The notes under the pieces: generated by a model
What the model was told of the DNA's origin: nothing
Database searches by the model: none
Seen by the model: the letters and a program-made list of their open reading frames with translations, nothing else
Assembly (NCBI GenBank): GCA_031254805.1
Contig: JAIRTP010000025.1
Location: forward strand, 1-46,066
Length of the DNA stretch: 46,066 nucleotides
Reading direction: 5' to 3'
Origin: Bacteroidales bacterium
GTDB taxonomy: Bacteria; Bacteroidota; Bacteroidia; Bacteroidales; WRLA01
Position numbers and translations under genes: made by a program
Shown here: positions 8,399 to 17,174 of the stretch, piece by piece
Layout of the letters: each line of letters starts with the position of its first letter
Position numbering within the stretch: position 1 is the stretch's first letter

Positions 8399-8406
8399 TA
8401 CCTTTG
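8399..8406 (+). promoter_or_regulatory. -7 promoter box of ahcY
   Basis: TACCTTTG followed by C is an exact TAnnTTTG match, giving a start near 8413 and a leader of about 33 bases. It is divergent from the promoter of the T9SS cargo gene, with the two boxes 56 bases apart. Confidence 0.6.
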
Positions 8407-8445
8407 CAACCACATCCTGAAAATGATGAATAATTATTTATACAT

Positions 8446-9843
8446 ATGGAATACAAAATTGCAGATATTCAACTTGCCGATTGGGGTAGAAAAGAGATAG
8501 AGATCGCCGAAAAAGAGATGCCCGGTTTGATGGCGTTACGCAAAAAATATGGAGCGTCGAAGCCGTTAAACGGAGCGCGCATTATGGGGTCTTTGCATAT
8601 GACGATTCAAACGGCGATATTAATTGAAACCTTGAAAGAGCTTGGCGCGGATGTTCGTTGGGCGAGTTGTAATATTTTTTCGACGCAGGATCATGCGGCG
8701 GCGGCTGTAGTGAGAGATTCGAAGATTCCCGTTTTTGCGTGGAAAGGCGAATCGTTGGAAGAATATTGGCAGTGTACGGAACAAGCTTTGACATTTCCCG
8801 GAGGCAAAGGCCCAAATATTATTGTAGACGATGGAGGCGATGCGACTTTATTGATTCATAAGGGCGTTCGGGCAGAAAAAGATTCTTCGATGTTAGATAA
8901 AAAAGCAGAAAATGCGGAAGAAGCAATTATTTTGGACAGATTGAAATATGCGCTCAAGGAAGATCCCGGTAAATGGACTCGAATGGCAAAAGAAGTACGG
9001 GGCGTTTCGGAAGAGACAACAACCGGCGTGCATCGTTTATATCAAATGCAAGAACGCGGAGAGTTGCTTTTTCCGGCTATTAACGTGAATGATTCTGTTA
9101 CAAAGTCAAAATTTGACAATCTTTATGGTTGCAGGGAATCGTTAGCAGATGGAATTAAGCGCGCTACGGATGTGATGATTGCCGGAAAAGTAGTTGTCGT
9201 TTGCGGATACGGAGATGTTGGAAAAGGCTGTGCTAAATCAATGCGCTCGTATGGAGCGCGCGTCTTGATAACGGAAATTGATCCGATTTGCGCTTTGCAG
9301 GCCGCTATGGAAGGATTTGAGGTTACTACTGTCGAAGACGCCTTGCCGGAAGGAAATATTTATGTCACTACGACGGGAAATTGCGATGTTGTCACAGTAG
9401 AACACATGCTCAACATGAGAGACGAGGCGATCGTTTGTAATATTGGACATTTTGATAATGAAATACAAGTAGATAAATTGAACGCTATTTGTGATCTGAA
9501 AAAGATAAATATCAAACCGCAAGTCGATAAATATATATTCCCCGACGGACATTGTATATATATTTTGGCCGATGGTCGATTGGTCAATTTAGGATGCGCA
9601 ACCGGTCATCCCTCTTTTGTGATGAGCAATTCATTTACCAATCAAACATTGGCGCAGTTAAAATTGTGGCAGGAAGATCACGAAATTGGCGTTTACCGTC
9701 TGCCGAAAGAGTTGGATGAAGAAGTTGCTCGATTACATTTAGAACAATTAGGCGTGAAATTGACGCAACTCACTCCGCAACAGGCGGATTATATAGGAGT
9801 TCCTTTAGAAGGGCCTTATAAACCGGAGCATTACAGATATTAA
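8446..9843 (+). CDS. ahcY: Adenosylhomocysteinase
   Basis: This NAD-dependent enzyme splits S-adenosylhomocysteine into adenosine and homocysteine and so relieves product inhibition of methyltransferases. The 465-residue length is normal for the bacterial form with the insertion near residue 150. Catalytic and binding positions can be seen: His51 (GSLHMT), Asp129 (VDDGGD), the SEETTTGVH segment, Lys220 and Asp224 (VTKSKFDN), the NAD-binding GYGDVGKG at 254-261, and the C-terminal KPEHYRY that closes the cofactor site. No methionine-cycle neighbours are present here. The region just downstream is decayed, so the gene may be the last intact one of its transcript. Confidence 0.97.
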   Translation: MEYKIADIQLADWGRKEIEIAEKEMPGLMALRKKYGASKPLNGARIMGSLHMTIQTAILIETLKELGADVRWASCNIFSTQDHAAAAVVRDSKIPVFAWKGESLEEYWQCTEQALTFPGGKGPNIIVDDGGDATLLIHKGVRAEKDSSMLDKKAENAEEAIILDRLKYALKEDPGKWTRMAKEVRGVSEETTTGVHRLYQMQERGELLFPAINVNDSVTKSKFDNLYGCRESLADGIKRATDVMIAGKVVVVCGYGDVGKGCAKSMRSYGARVLITEIDPICALQAAMEGFEVTTVEDALPEGNIYVTTTGNCDVVTVEHMLNMRDEAIVCNIGHFDNEIQVDKLNAICDLKKINIKPQVDKYIFPDGHCIYILADGRLVNLGCATGHPSFVMSNSFTNQTLAQLKLWQEDHEIGVYRLPKELDEEVARLHLEQLGVKLTQLTPQQADYIGVPLEGPYKPEHYRY

Positions 9844-9853
9844 TAGATTATTT

Positions 9854-10150
9854 TTGGGAACTTCTTCAGACATTAACGGAGAAGCTCAATTTGGTCTAAA
9901 GATATTCCCTAAAGATTCAATAATAAGAATATCAAGCGTCAATTATCAGACAATAGATATAAAATTTGAATATTATTCTCAGCAACTCACAGTATTTCTT
10001 GCTGATAAATCTTTAGGTCTTATTACAAATAAAAAAGTCATATCTTCGATATGAATAATCTCTCCTGATGGGATTAGAGTTAAATATTATAAAGATGAAG
10101 ATCGCGATTATAATTGGATATATCTATATAAGAATATAGATGAAGAGTGA
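9854..10150 (+). pseudogene. Remnant of a CarboxypepD_reg-like domain protein
   Basis: An open stretch begins 10 bases after ahcY without a usable ATG (only TTG). It encodes GTSSDINGEAQF, then IIRISSVNYQTIDIKFEYYS, matching the form of the peptidase-regulatory-like domain found at the N-terminus of TonB-dependent receptors and related envelope proteins (compare TDYDGKYAI and LRVSSIGYQTVDI in the gene at 13417). A TGA at 10052-10054 interrupts it, but the same frame stays open for another 31 codons to a second TGA at 10148. Loss of the 5' end plus an internal stop makes this a decayed fragment. Confidence 0.6.
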
Positions 10151-10171
10151 TTATGAAATAAATAGTAGAAT

Positions 10172-10345
10172 ATGATGAAAAATGTATTGATAAAAATTAT
10201 ATTCTTGTCATTCTTATTTCATGCCAAGTTGTCTCTTTTTTCTCAAAAATAGATCAAAACTGTTGTTATGCAGACAGCATCGGGAATTGTTTGGCTTTTG
10301 ATTCCGGAAAAATATTTTTCAAATTGGAACGCCCCGGCGGCTTAA
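10172..10345 (+). pseudogene. Signal-peptide remnant interrupted by stops and an IS
   Basis: ATG ATG at 10172 opens a typical Bacteroidota signal peptide (NVLIKIIFLSFLFHAKLSLF) that hits TAG at 10250-10252. The frame continues for 30 codons to TAA at 10343, where the IS1380-type element begins. The body of the gene is missing. It may have been destroyed by the insertion, but no matching continuation is recognisable right of the element. Confidence 0.4.
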
Positions 10346-10365
10346 CCCGAAAAATTCATTTAAAG

Positions 10366-10397
10366 TTTGCATAATTGAACATAAAGTATTATCTTTG
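10366..10397 (+). promoter_or_regulatory. Transposase promoter inside the IS left end
   Basis: TTTG (10366-10369), a spacer of 20 bases and TATCTTTG (10390-10397) give one of the best full matches to the Bacteroidota -33/-7 promoter in the window. It points into the dead transposase gene. Confidence 0.55.
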
Positions 10398-10459
10398 TGG
10401 TGATTAAACCATAAATAACGCTTTATAAAGATACGGCATTTTATCGGAACTCGGCAGTA

Positions 10460-11696
10460 GTGAAGGTTGATTTTTCAACGGAAGCGATTAGCTCCGACAG
10501 CGCAGTCATTTTATTGAAAAAAATTGAACGCGAACATAAACTGATTCGTAATTTTAGCAAATTTATTCCTGATTACAGAAATCCATTTTTCATAACTCAT
10601 AGCATAGAGAAGATGCTCAAGCAACGCGTATTCATGCTAATGCAAGGATATGAAAACGCCAACGATATGACTCATTTACAGAATGATCCTTTATTCCAAG
10701 CCGTTCTTGAAGGCGATTTGGCCTCTCAACCTACAATGTCGAGATTCGAAAACAGAATCGACAAACAAACTATCTTTGCGCTCTGTTATGCATGGATAGA
10801 ACACTACGTTTCAACACTATCGGGAAGAAAGCAAATAATTATCGACATTGACGCCACCGACGATCCAACTCATGGCGCTCAGTAACTTTCGCTCTTCAAT
10901 GGCTATTACGGACAATTCATGTACAACGAGTTGTTTTTACATGACGGCGAGACAGGACAAATCATTGTTCCGGTTCTTCGCCCGGGCAACAGCCATTCAA
11001 ATCGTTGGTTTGTAGGTATTTTGCGTCGGGTAATTATGAAAGTTCGGAAGTAATATCCCGAAATAGAAATTATTATTCGTGCCGATGCCGGATTCAGTTG
11101 CTTCGAATTTTATTTTTTGGCCGAAAAACATGATTTGAAATATGCCATTGGCGTAACAAGCAATCAAGTATTAAAAAGACGTTCCAAACGAGCGGCCGAC
11201 GCTGTGGATTTTCTTTATGCAAAACGAAATTAAAAGCATCAGCATTTTATCCCTTTTTCCTACAAGACGGAGAGTTGGCATAAAGAGCAAACTGCCATTA
11301 CAAAATAGAAAATACCAGAAATGAATATCAGATATATTATAGGGCGGACAGGCCGTGAAATTTATCGAGCATTTTATGTGCAACGAGGCGAAGCCAGCGA
11401 GAATAGAATCAAAGAGGTCAAAATATGTGCTTTTCCGACCGTTTATCAAATCATAAATTTTTGGCAAATTTTTTCCGATTGTTTATAAGCTGCTTAGCAT
11501 ATGAAATGTTTCTGGCGCTAAAAGCCGCTATCAAGAAAACCAAGTTTGATAAAGCTAAAACATGGCTCATTGACACTATTAGGGTTTCACTGTTGAAAGT
11601 CGGAGCAACAATAAAAATCACTAAACGCAGGATTTATTATCGACTCTCAAAGGCTTTCGTGTTTCAAGACTTGTTCAAGGAACTCATCTTCCAATA
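10460..11696 (+). pseudogene. IS1380-family transposase, broken
   Basis: Reading from GTG 10460, the frame gives the IS1380 N-terminus (HLQNDPLFQAVLEGDLASQP), then IDIDATDDPTHGAQ, NGYYGQFMYNELFLHDGETG, IIRADAGF and ENRIKE, so the DDE triad is still readable. In-frame stops occur at 10883 (TAA), 11051 (TAA), 11231 (TAA) and 11306 (TAG). The C-terminal helices (AIKKTKFDKAKTWLIDTIRV, KITKRRIYYRLSKAF) lie in another frame from about 11460, so there is also a frameshift. It cannot make transposase unaided. Confidence 0.88.
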
Positions 11697-11976
11697 AGTG
11701 ATTTTTACACAGAATACTAAATGTCAATTGGATAACTGTGCCTTGTTGTGAAAAAACAATGAAATCCCGATAAAATGACATTATTATATTCCTCAGAATT
11801 CCGATGAAATGGATGCATCTTATCCAAATCCGATGAAATTTCACTTCCGACTGACACGTTCATCTCCATCCATCAAGAAAAATAATGCGCTTTCGTCGAC
11901 CATGAATAATGCGGGTTAAATTATGTGCAAAGGCGAGAAATCTTTTTCCAAGATCCGAGAAAAATAACTCGCAGCA

Positions 11977-12435
11977 TTAATAATTTGTGATCTTCAGCAT
12001 TTTACGATTTTCATAATATTGCGTTCGATACGGGCGCAAAGGAATGGTAGCATGATCGTTGTTTAGCGGCGATCCCGTCCAAGGGCTGAATCGCGCTCCG
12101 CAACATGCCGAATCTATCAATACCAGTTCGTCAGGGTTATAATAAACCATCGATTCCGGCAATCTTGGATCATACGTGCAGCATCTTTCAAATGCGACAT
12201 ATTCGCCGGGAGCGGAGCAATAGATAAATAACCCTTTATATCCGTTTGGCGTATATCCCCATCCTCCGACAGATTCCAAATTATGATACAGCATGGAACC
12301 GACATAGATCGTCGTATCTGTAAAAATATTAGGAATATCTTTATACATGTGATCCTCTTTGCAACTTGATTGCATTATCGTCAACGTTATCAATATGATT
12401 CCCAAAAGGGAAGTCAAATATCTTTTAATATTCAT
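11977..12435 (-). CDS. Rieske-like lipoprotein lacking the histidine ligands
   Basis: The 152-residue product is a lipoprotein (hydrophobic start, lipobox ending SSC at Cys25). The second half has the layout of a Rieske 2Fe-2S domain: GLFIYCSAPGEYVAFERCC, then Asp and Pro, then SACCGARFSPWTGSPLNN, then PLRPYRTQY. A true Rieske site uses C-x-H and C-x-x-H. Here the positions are C86-T-Y88 and C111-C112-G-A114, so both histidines are missing while paired cysteines remain. Similar small His-less proteins occur in Bacteroidales as I recall. A disulfide-stabilised fold or a different metal site is possible. The start at ATG 12435 fits the signal sequence; longer in-frame starts would spoil it. Confidence 0.65.
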   Translation of the reverse strand: MNIKRYLTSLLGIILITLTIMQSSCKEDHMYKDIPNIFTDTTIYVGSMLYHNLESVGGWGYTPNGYKGLFIYCSAPGEYVAFERCCTYDPRLPESMVYYNPDELVLIDSACCGARFSPWTGSPLNNDHATIPLRPYRTQYYENRKMLKITNY

Positions 12436-12497
12436 GCAAATAATAAGTATTGAATAAATAATAAAACAATCTTTTTCGGATATAACGTTTTTTATTG

Positions 12498-12505
12498 TAG
12501 TTTTG
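12498..12505 (+). promoter_or_regulatory. -7 promoter box of the small basic lipoprotein
   Basis: TAGTTTTG fits TAnnTTTG and predicts a start near 12512, about 19 bases before the GTG at 12531. No good -33 element is visible. Confidence 0.45.
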
Positions 12506-12530
12506 TTATCCAAAAAGATAATAGAAAATC

Positions 12531-12884
12531 GTGAAGAGAATATTTTATTATATATGTATTTTTTTTGTATCCATGTCTTTTATAACTTCTTGTAGAACAA
12601 TGTCTCCCGAGAGGCGAAAATATATGAAAGAGTTCGAAAAGGAACAACGGCTCATAGGGAAGATGGAGCGAAAAGAAGTGAAACGAGCGCTAAAAGAGCA
12701 TCAAAAAGTGAAAAAAGAGTGGACAAAGCTACAAGCGCCCGAAGTACAAAAAAAATTGAAAGAGGATAAAAAGAAGACAAAGAAGTTTTATAAAAAATAT
12801 GGAAAGGCCACAACAAACGTGGTTCCCGGAAAAAAACCGGCAAAATCGCGCAGGTATAAAAGAGACGGTATAAAAAAGAGATAA
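12531..12884 (+). CDS. Small, highly basic lipoprotein, unknown function
   Basis: Translation starts at GTG. The 117-residue product has a lipobox (SFITSC, Cys21) followed by a strongly charged helix rich in Lys and Glu (ERRKYMKEFEKEQRLIGKME; HQKVKKEWTKLQAPEVQKKL) and a very basic tail (GKKPAKSRRYKRDGIKKR). A lipid anchor plus a cationic tail would suit binding to anionic wall polymers, lipopolysaccharide or nucleic acid; that is inference. The next ATG follows one base after the stop, so it is co-transcribed with the small membrane protein. Confidence 0.65.
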   Translation: MKRIFYYICIFFVSMSFITSCRTMSPERRKYMKEFEKEQRLIGKMERKEVKRALKEHQKVKKEWTKLQAPEVQKKLKEDKKKTKKFYKKYGKATTNVVPGKKPAKSRRYKRDGIKKR

Positions 12885-12885
12885 T

Positions 12886-13260
12886 ATGGATTCATTTTTT
12901 ACAATTTTAATTTATGTTGGGGTATTTATTCTTATTGCTTTAGCAAAGTCGATAGGCGGAGCAAAGAAAAAGAATCGAGCTATTCCGGAGAAAGAATATG
13001 CAGAAGTTGACGATACGAATTATCAGAAAGATTATGAGATGGAACAGGCGAGAAATAGACATCTTTCATCTCAGAAAATTTCGAACGCCTTTTTTCATTT
13101 TGCTCCAATAACGCCATTAGAAACAAAAGAGCAAAAAGTTCCGGTTGATAACGTAGTTGAAGAAGAATTGTATGAGGAGCAAGAAGCGTCCATTTTAGAT
13201 GATTTTGATTTAAAATCGGCCGTCGTATATTCGGAAATATTAAATCGGCCTGATTATTAA
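12886..13260 (+). CDS. Single-pass membrane protein, unknown function
   Basis: The 124-residue product begins with one hydrophobic helix (SFFTILIYVGVFILIALAKS) and continues as a polar, acidic, probably disordered cytosolic or periplasmic tail. It ends in DFDLKSAVVYSEILNRPDY, a type of C-terminal segment I have seen on small Bacteroidota membrane proteins and that may be a docking motif. It lies one base after the basic lipoprotein gene. The net charges are opposite (basic partner, acidic tail), which could favour pairing. No enzymatic function can be assigned. Confidence 0.65.
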   Translation: MDSFFTILIYVGVFILIALAKSIGGAKKKNRAIPEKEYAEVDDTNYQKDYEMEQARNRHLSSQKISNAFFHFAPITPLETKEQKVPVDNVVEEELYEEQEASILDDFDLKSAVVYSEILNRPDY

Positions 13261-13331
13261 TAATTTAAAATAGTAGAGACAATTAATTTGCATTTTTTTT
13301 ATTAAAAGTCTTTTTACTTTATTTTTTTTTA

Positions 13332-13373
13332 TACCTTTACGCCCAATTTTTATCCTCTAGATTAGAGATAAAA
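13332..13373 (+). promoter_or_regulatory. Candidate promoter and 5'-end hairpin of the outer-membrane trio
   Basis: TACCTTTA (13332-13339) differs from TAnnTTTG at the last base and would start transcription near 13346. Immediately there, TTTTATCCTCTA (13348-13359) pairs with TAGAGATAAAA (13363-13373) around GAT with one bulged C. A hairpin right at the 5' end of an abundant outer-membrane mRNA could protect it from decay. The remainder of 13261-13416 is AT-rich and empty. Confidence 0.4.
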
Positions 13374-13416
13374 TGTAATTGGAATTAAGATAAAATATAA
13401 CATAAAATTCTATGGT

Positions 13417-16400
13417 ATGATAAAACGGTTACTTTTGACTTTAGGGATAATGCTGGCCTTACATGGTTTTGCATTTTCACAAGGGGCGGGATCGCTATTT
13501 GGCGTTGTTACAGACAGAGAAAGCGGCGAACCCATACCTTTCGCAAACGTAGCAATTATGGCTAACGGAGCTATTGTTACAGGGGCGCAAACCGACTATG
13601 ATGGCAAGTATGCTATTAGAGCTATTAATCCGGGAACGTATACTCTCCGCGTTTCGAGTATAGGATATCAGACAGTAGATATTCAGGGAATCGTAATTAG
13701 GATTGACCAGGCGGTACCGAGAGATGTAGACATGAAATCTACAACAGCAGAGTTGGCCCCAGTGGAAATTTTTGACTACAAGGTCCCCGTTTTCGAGGCT
13801 GACAACACCAGCGTAACGACGACCGTTACCGCTGACGAGATTAAGAAAATGCCTAACCGCTCTATTGAAGGAGTCGTTACCTCTGTAGGGGGCGTCTTCA
13901 CTAAAGACGGCGAAATTGGGAGCATCAGGGGATCTCGCGAGGGAGCGCAAGCTATGTTTATAGACGGTATGCGCGTCACCAGTTTGAGCGGTATTCCTGC
14001 ATCGTCGTTCGATCAGATTTCTACGACCTTATCAGGACTTCCCGCTCGTTACGGAGACGTTACCTCCGGAGTAATTAATATTACGACCAGAGGCGCGAGT
14101 CGCGTTTTTGGAATGAGCGCCGAAGTAGAAACCTCTCAGTTTTTAGATCCGTATGGATATAATAGAGCTGAATTGTCCATAAACGGACCTTTATGGAAAA
14201 AGAAAAATGAAAATGGCATATCTCGTACGATCATGGGATACTCTTTGAGCGCTAACTTTGAATATAATGGTTCGGAGAAGTCTGCAGTTGGATATAATCG
14301 TGTCTCGCAAGAGCAATTAGATTATTTGCATGCCAATCCATTGGTCCCGGGCGCTACGACGGGAACTTTCCAAGCGGCTTCGTTCGTCGACCCTAATGAT
14401 ATTCATCATTATAAAACTAAAGTAAATTCCTCTAATTACAGGACAAGCGCCGTAGGGCGTTTGACCATCAGTCCGACTCAAAATGTCGATATTACTTTGG
14501 GAGGAACTTTTACTTATGCTAAAGGAAAAATACAAGACTTTGCTTCAACATTACTCAATTATGATAATTTTGGAATATCTCAAAGTAGAACTTTCCGCGT
14601 TTATGGACGTTTAACGCAAAGATTTGAATCTAATCCGGAAAGTACTTTTAAGAATTTTTATTATACGATTCAGGCGAATTACGAAAATTATGATATATCC
14701 AATTATAATCCCGATTTAAAGGATAAAATTTTTGAATACGGCTATGTTGGAAAATTTGAAGTAGATCAATATCCTACCTTTGAAAGTAGAATAATGGAAG
14801 AGATAGGACCAATGCCTGTATATGTACAAAATGGTTGGGGAGAGAGTAATCTGATTTTTGATTCTCAAAATACCTCAATTCCTACATATGCAGCTTATAA
14901 TGAATATTTTATCAATCATTTCGAAGAGTTCGGGATGATTGATAATTATGATCAATTGAGAGGGCTTGGCGGGTTGATGAACGGAGAATCTCCGAATTCT
15001 ATTTATTCATTATGGGTGGCTCCGGGAGTACCGTATTCTACTTATGTAAAGCAAAATCAACAAAAATGGGAAATAGACGCGTCAGGATCAATGGATATCG
15101 GCGATCATCAAATTCGTTTAGGATTTCAATATGAACAGCGAAATAATGCATCTTGGCGGGTTCTTCCTACTAGCCTCTGGACTATGATGCGCCAATATAC
15201 GAATAACCATATTGAGCAGATGGATACGAGTAATCCGATGGCAATGGATGGCGGAAACCTTAGCAATGCCGATACCGTATATTATTATAGAGCTTATGAT
15301 GGACAAATTCAATCAATGTTTGACTGGAATTTAAGATCCCTATTAGGATTAGATCCCAGAGGATTGGATTATATTTATGTCGATTCTTATGATCCGACTA
15401 CCCAAACAATGGTTATTTATGATAAGGAAAATAATAGGCTTATTAGAGATCTGAAGGATAATTTGGATATTTCATTGTTTTCTCCGGATGATCTTTTCAA
15501 TCAAGGAAGAAACATTGTCTCTTATTATGGATATTCATATGATGGGGCAAGATTAAACTATAAGCCTACCTTGAATGATTTCTTTACAAAACGGGTTAAT
15601 GTGAATGGAAAAGAGATGTATTCTCGTGAAATAGCGCCTTATTCGCCGACTTATATAGGCTTTTGGCTTGAAGATAAATTCACATTTAACGATATTATCT
15701 TTACCGTTGGACTTCGTATTGACGGCTTTGATGCAAATCAAATGACCTTGAAAGATAATTATTTACTATATTCGGCCTATAACGTGGGCGATTTAAAAGC
15801 TAATAAAGGAGATGGAATATCTCCGGATGAGATTAATGCTATTCCGGGAAATATGGGAGACGATTATGTTGTTTATATTCATGACGCCACGTCGAATAAT
15901 AAACAAATTACAGGGTTCAGAAATGGAAATACATGGTATAATGCGGACGGTATAGAGATAAATGACCCAAATCAAATAGCTTCGGCAAAAGGAATCATTC
16001 CGTTTTTGGAGAATCCTTTATTGAGTTCGCCGACAGTTGACGCTTTTGAAGACTATAAAACACAGGTTAATGTGATGCCGAGGATTTCTTTCTCTTTCCC
16101 AATATCCGACGACGCCTTATTCTTTGCTCACTATGATATTTTAACGCGTAGACCAAGCGATGTACAAATAGATCCGTTTATTTATTTGTTCTTTATGGAA
16201 AATGCCGGATTGTCAAGTTTTTTCAGTAATCCTTCTTTGAAACCATCTCAAACGATTGATTATGAACTTGGATTTAAACAAAAAGTATCTAATAATTCGG
16301 CTATTTCTCTTTCTGCATTTTACAAAGAGATTAGGGATGAGATACAAGCATATCGTTTTACCGGAGCATATCCTGATAGCTATTCATCATATAATAATAT

Positions 16401-17154
16401 AGATTTTGGAACGACCAAAGGATTGACGCTTTCGTATGATTTACGTCGTACTAATAATATAAGGCTTCGCGCCGATTATACTTTACAGTTTGCAACAGGT
16501 ACGGGATCGTCTCCCTCTACGCAAGCAGGGTTGATAGCAGCTCAACTTCCTAATTTACGTACGGTTATTCCTTTAGAGTATGACCGTCGTCATGCTATTA
16601 ATTTGACTGTGGACTATCATTTTTCCTCAGGAACCGATTATAACGGACCGGTTATAAAAAGAGAAAAGAAAGGAAAAACGCCGGTGCAAGTATTGGCTAA
16701 TGCAGGATTATCAATTATGCTTTATGGAGGTTCGGGAACGCCGTATACCCGTCAAGCAAATATTACAAACCTGATACAAGGCGGTACAAAGCTTTTGGAA
16801 GGGACTATGAATGGTTCTCGTATGCCATGGCAATTTAATTTAAGCGCCAAGATTGATAAGGATTTTAATTTTAATATGGGATCGCGTAAGAATGGAGAAA
16901 AACGTTCCGGCTCAATTAATGTATATTTAGCGTGTAACAATATTCTGAATACGGCAAGCGTATTATCAGTATATCCAAAGACAGGTCTACCAAACGACGA
17001 CGGTTATTTATCTGCTCCCGAATCGGTAGCGTATGTAAATAGCCAAGTTTCTCCTGAAACATTTGCTTATTTATATATGTTGAATTTAGACCGGCCGGGT
17101 AATTATACCGCCCCGAGAACGTTGCGTTTAGGCTTGATCTTTAGCTTCTTCTAA
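13417..17154 (+). CDS. TonB-dependent receptor-like outer-membrane protein
   Basis: The 1245-residue protein has a signal peptide (1-21), a CarboxypepD_reg-like domain (about 25-105: GVVTDRESGEPIPFANVAI, LRVSSIGYQTVDIQ) and a TonB plug-like domain (about 120-230: MPNRSIEGVVTSVGGVFTKD, GSIRGSREGAQAMFIDGMRV, PARYGDVTSGVINITTRG). The rest is a long beta-barrel ending LRLGLIFSFF with a C-terminal Phe, as expected for BAM assembly. It heads an operon with a 1535-residue secreted protein (20-base gap) and a PorV-like barrel, not with a SusD lipoprotein, so it is unlikely to be an ordinary glycan importer. A secretion- or surface-assembly-linked role is inferred from the neighbours. Confidence 0.85.
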   Translation: MIKRLLLTLGIMLALHGFAFSQGAGSLFGVVTDRESGEPIPFANVAIMANGAIVTGAQTDYDGKYAIRAINPGTYTLRVSSIGYQTVDIQGIVIRIDQAVPRDVDMKSTTAELAPVEIFDYKVPVFEADNTSVTTTVTADEIKKMPNRSIEGVVTSVGGVFTKDGEIGSIRGSREGAQAMFIDGMRVTSLSGIPASSFDQISTTLSGLPARYGDVTSGVINITTRGASRVFGMSAEVETSQFLDPYGYNRAELSINGPLWKKKNENGISRTIMGYSLSANFEYNGSEKSAVGYNRVSQEQLDYLHANPLVPGATTGTFQAASFVDPNDIHHYKTKVNSSNYRTSAVGRLTISPTQNVDITLGGTFTYAKGKIQDFASTLLNYDNFGISQSRTFRVYGRLTQRFESNPESTFKNFYYTIQANYENYDISNYNPDLKDKIFEYGYVGKFEVDQYPTFESRIMEEIGPMPVYVQNGWGESNLIFDSQNTSIPTYAAYNEYFINHFEEFGMIDNYDQLRGLGGLMNGESPNSIYSLWVAPGVPYSTYVKQNQQKWEIDASGSMDIGDHQIRLGFQYEQRNNASWRVLPTSLWTMMRQYTNNHIEQMDTSNPMAMDGGNLSNADTVYYYRAYDGQIQSMFDWNLRSLLGLDPRGLDYIYVDSYDPTTQTMVIYDKENNRLIRDLKDNLDISLFSPDDLFNQGRNIVSYYGYSYDGARLNYKPTLNDFFTKRVNVNGKEMYSREIAPYSPTYIGFWLEDKFTFNDIIFTVGLRIDGFDANQMTLKDNYLLYSAYNVGDLKANKGDGISPDEINAIPGNMGDDYVVYIHDATSNNKQITGFRNGNTWYNADGIEINDPNQIASAKGIIPFLENPLLSSPTVDAFEDYKTQVNVMPRISFSFPISDDALFFAHYDILTRRPSDVQIDPFIYLFFMENAGLSSFFSNPSLKPSQTIDYELGFKQKVSNNSAISLSAFYKEIRDEIQAYRFTGAYPDSYSSYNNIDFGTTKGLTLSYDLRRTNNIRLRADYTLQFATGTGSSPSTQAGLIAAQLPNLRTVIPLEYDRRHAINLTVDYHFSSGTDYNGPVIKREKKGKTPVQVLANAGLSIMLYGGSGTPYTRQANITNLIQGGTKLLEGTMNGSRMPWQFNLSAKIDKDFNFNMGSRKNGEKRSGSINVYLACNNILNTASVLSVYPKTGLPNDDGYLSAPESVAYVNSQVSPETFAYLYMLNLDRPGNYTAPRTLRLGLIFSFF

Positions 17155-17174
17155 TTCATATAAATTGTTATAAA

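Larger units (their letters stand above)
10342..11919 (+). mobile_element. Degenerate IS1380-family insertion sequence
   Basis: The transposase remnant is bounded by imperfect terminal inverted repeats: TTAACCCGAAAAATTCAT (10342-10359) against the reverse complement of 11902-11919, with 15 of 18 positions matching. The 1578-base length fits the family. The outer TTAA at each end could be a 4-base target duplication or part of the repeat; being palindromic it cannot be resolved. Inside the right end the sequence TCCGATGAAAT occurs twice (11800-11810, 11829-11839), with a looser copy near 11764-11777. The stretch from 11700 to 11976 holds only this IS end and AT-rich DNA. Confidence 0.75.

Noticed and set aside
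10052-10054. TGA readthrough or selenocysteine in the regulatory-domain remnant
   Set aside because: The frame lacks a start codon and its 5' part, lies in a decayed region, and no SECIS-like hairpin follows; pseudogene decay is simpler.
13417-17154. SusC/SusD polysaccharide-utilisation locus
   Set aside because: The receptor-like gene has no SusD-type lipoprotein, glycan hydrolase or ECF/anti-sigma pair beside it; the neighbours are a giant secreted protein and a PorV-like barrel.
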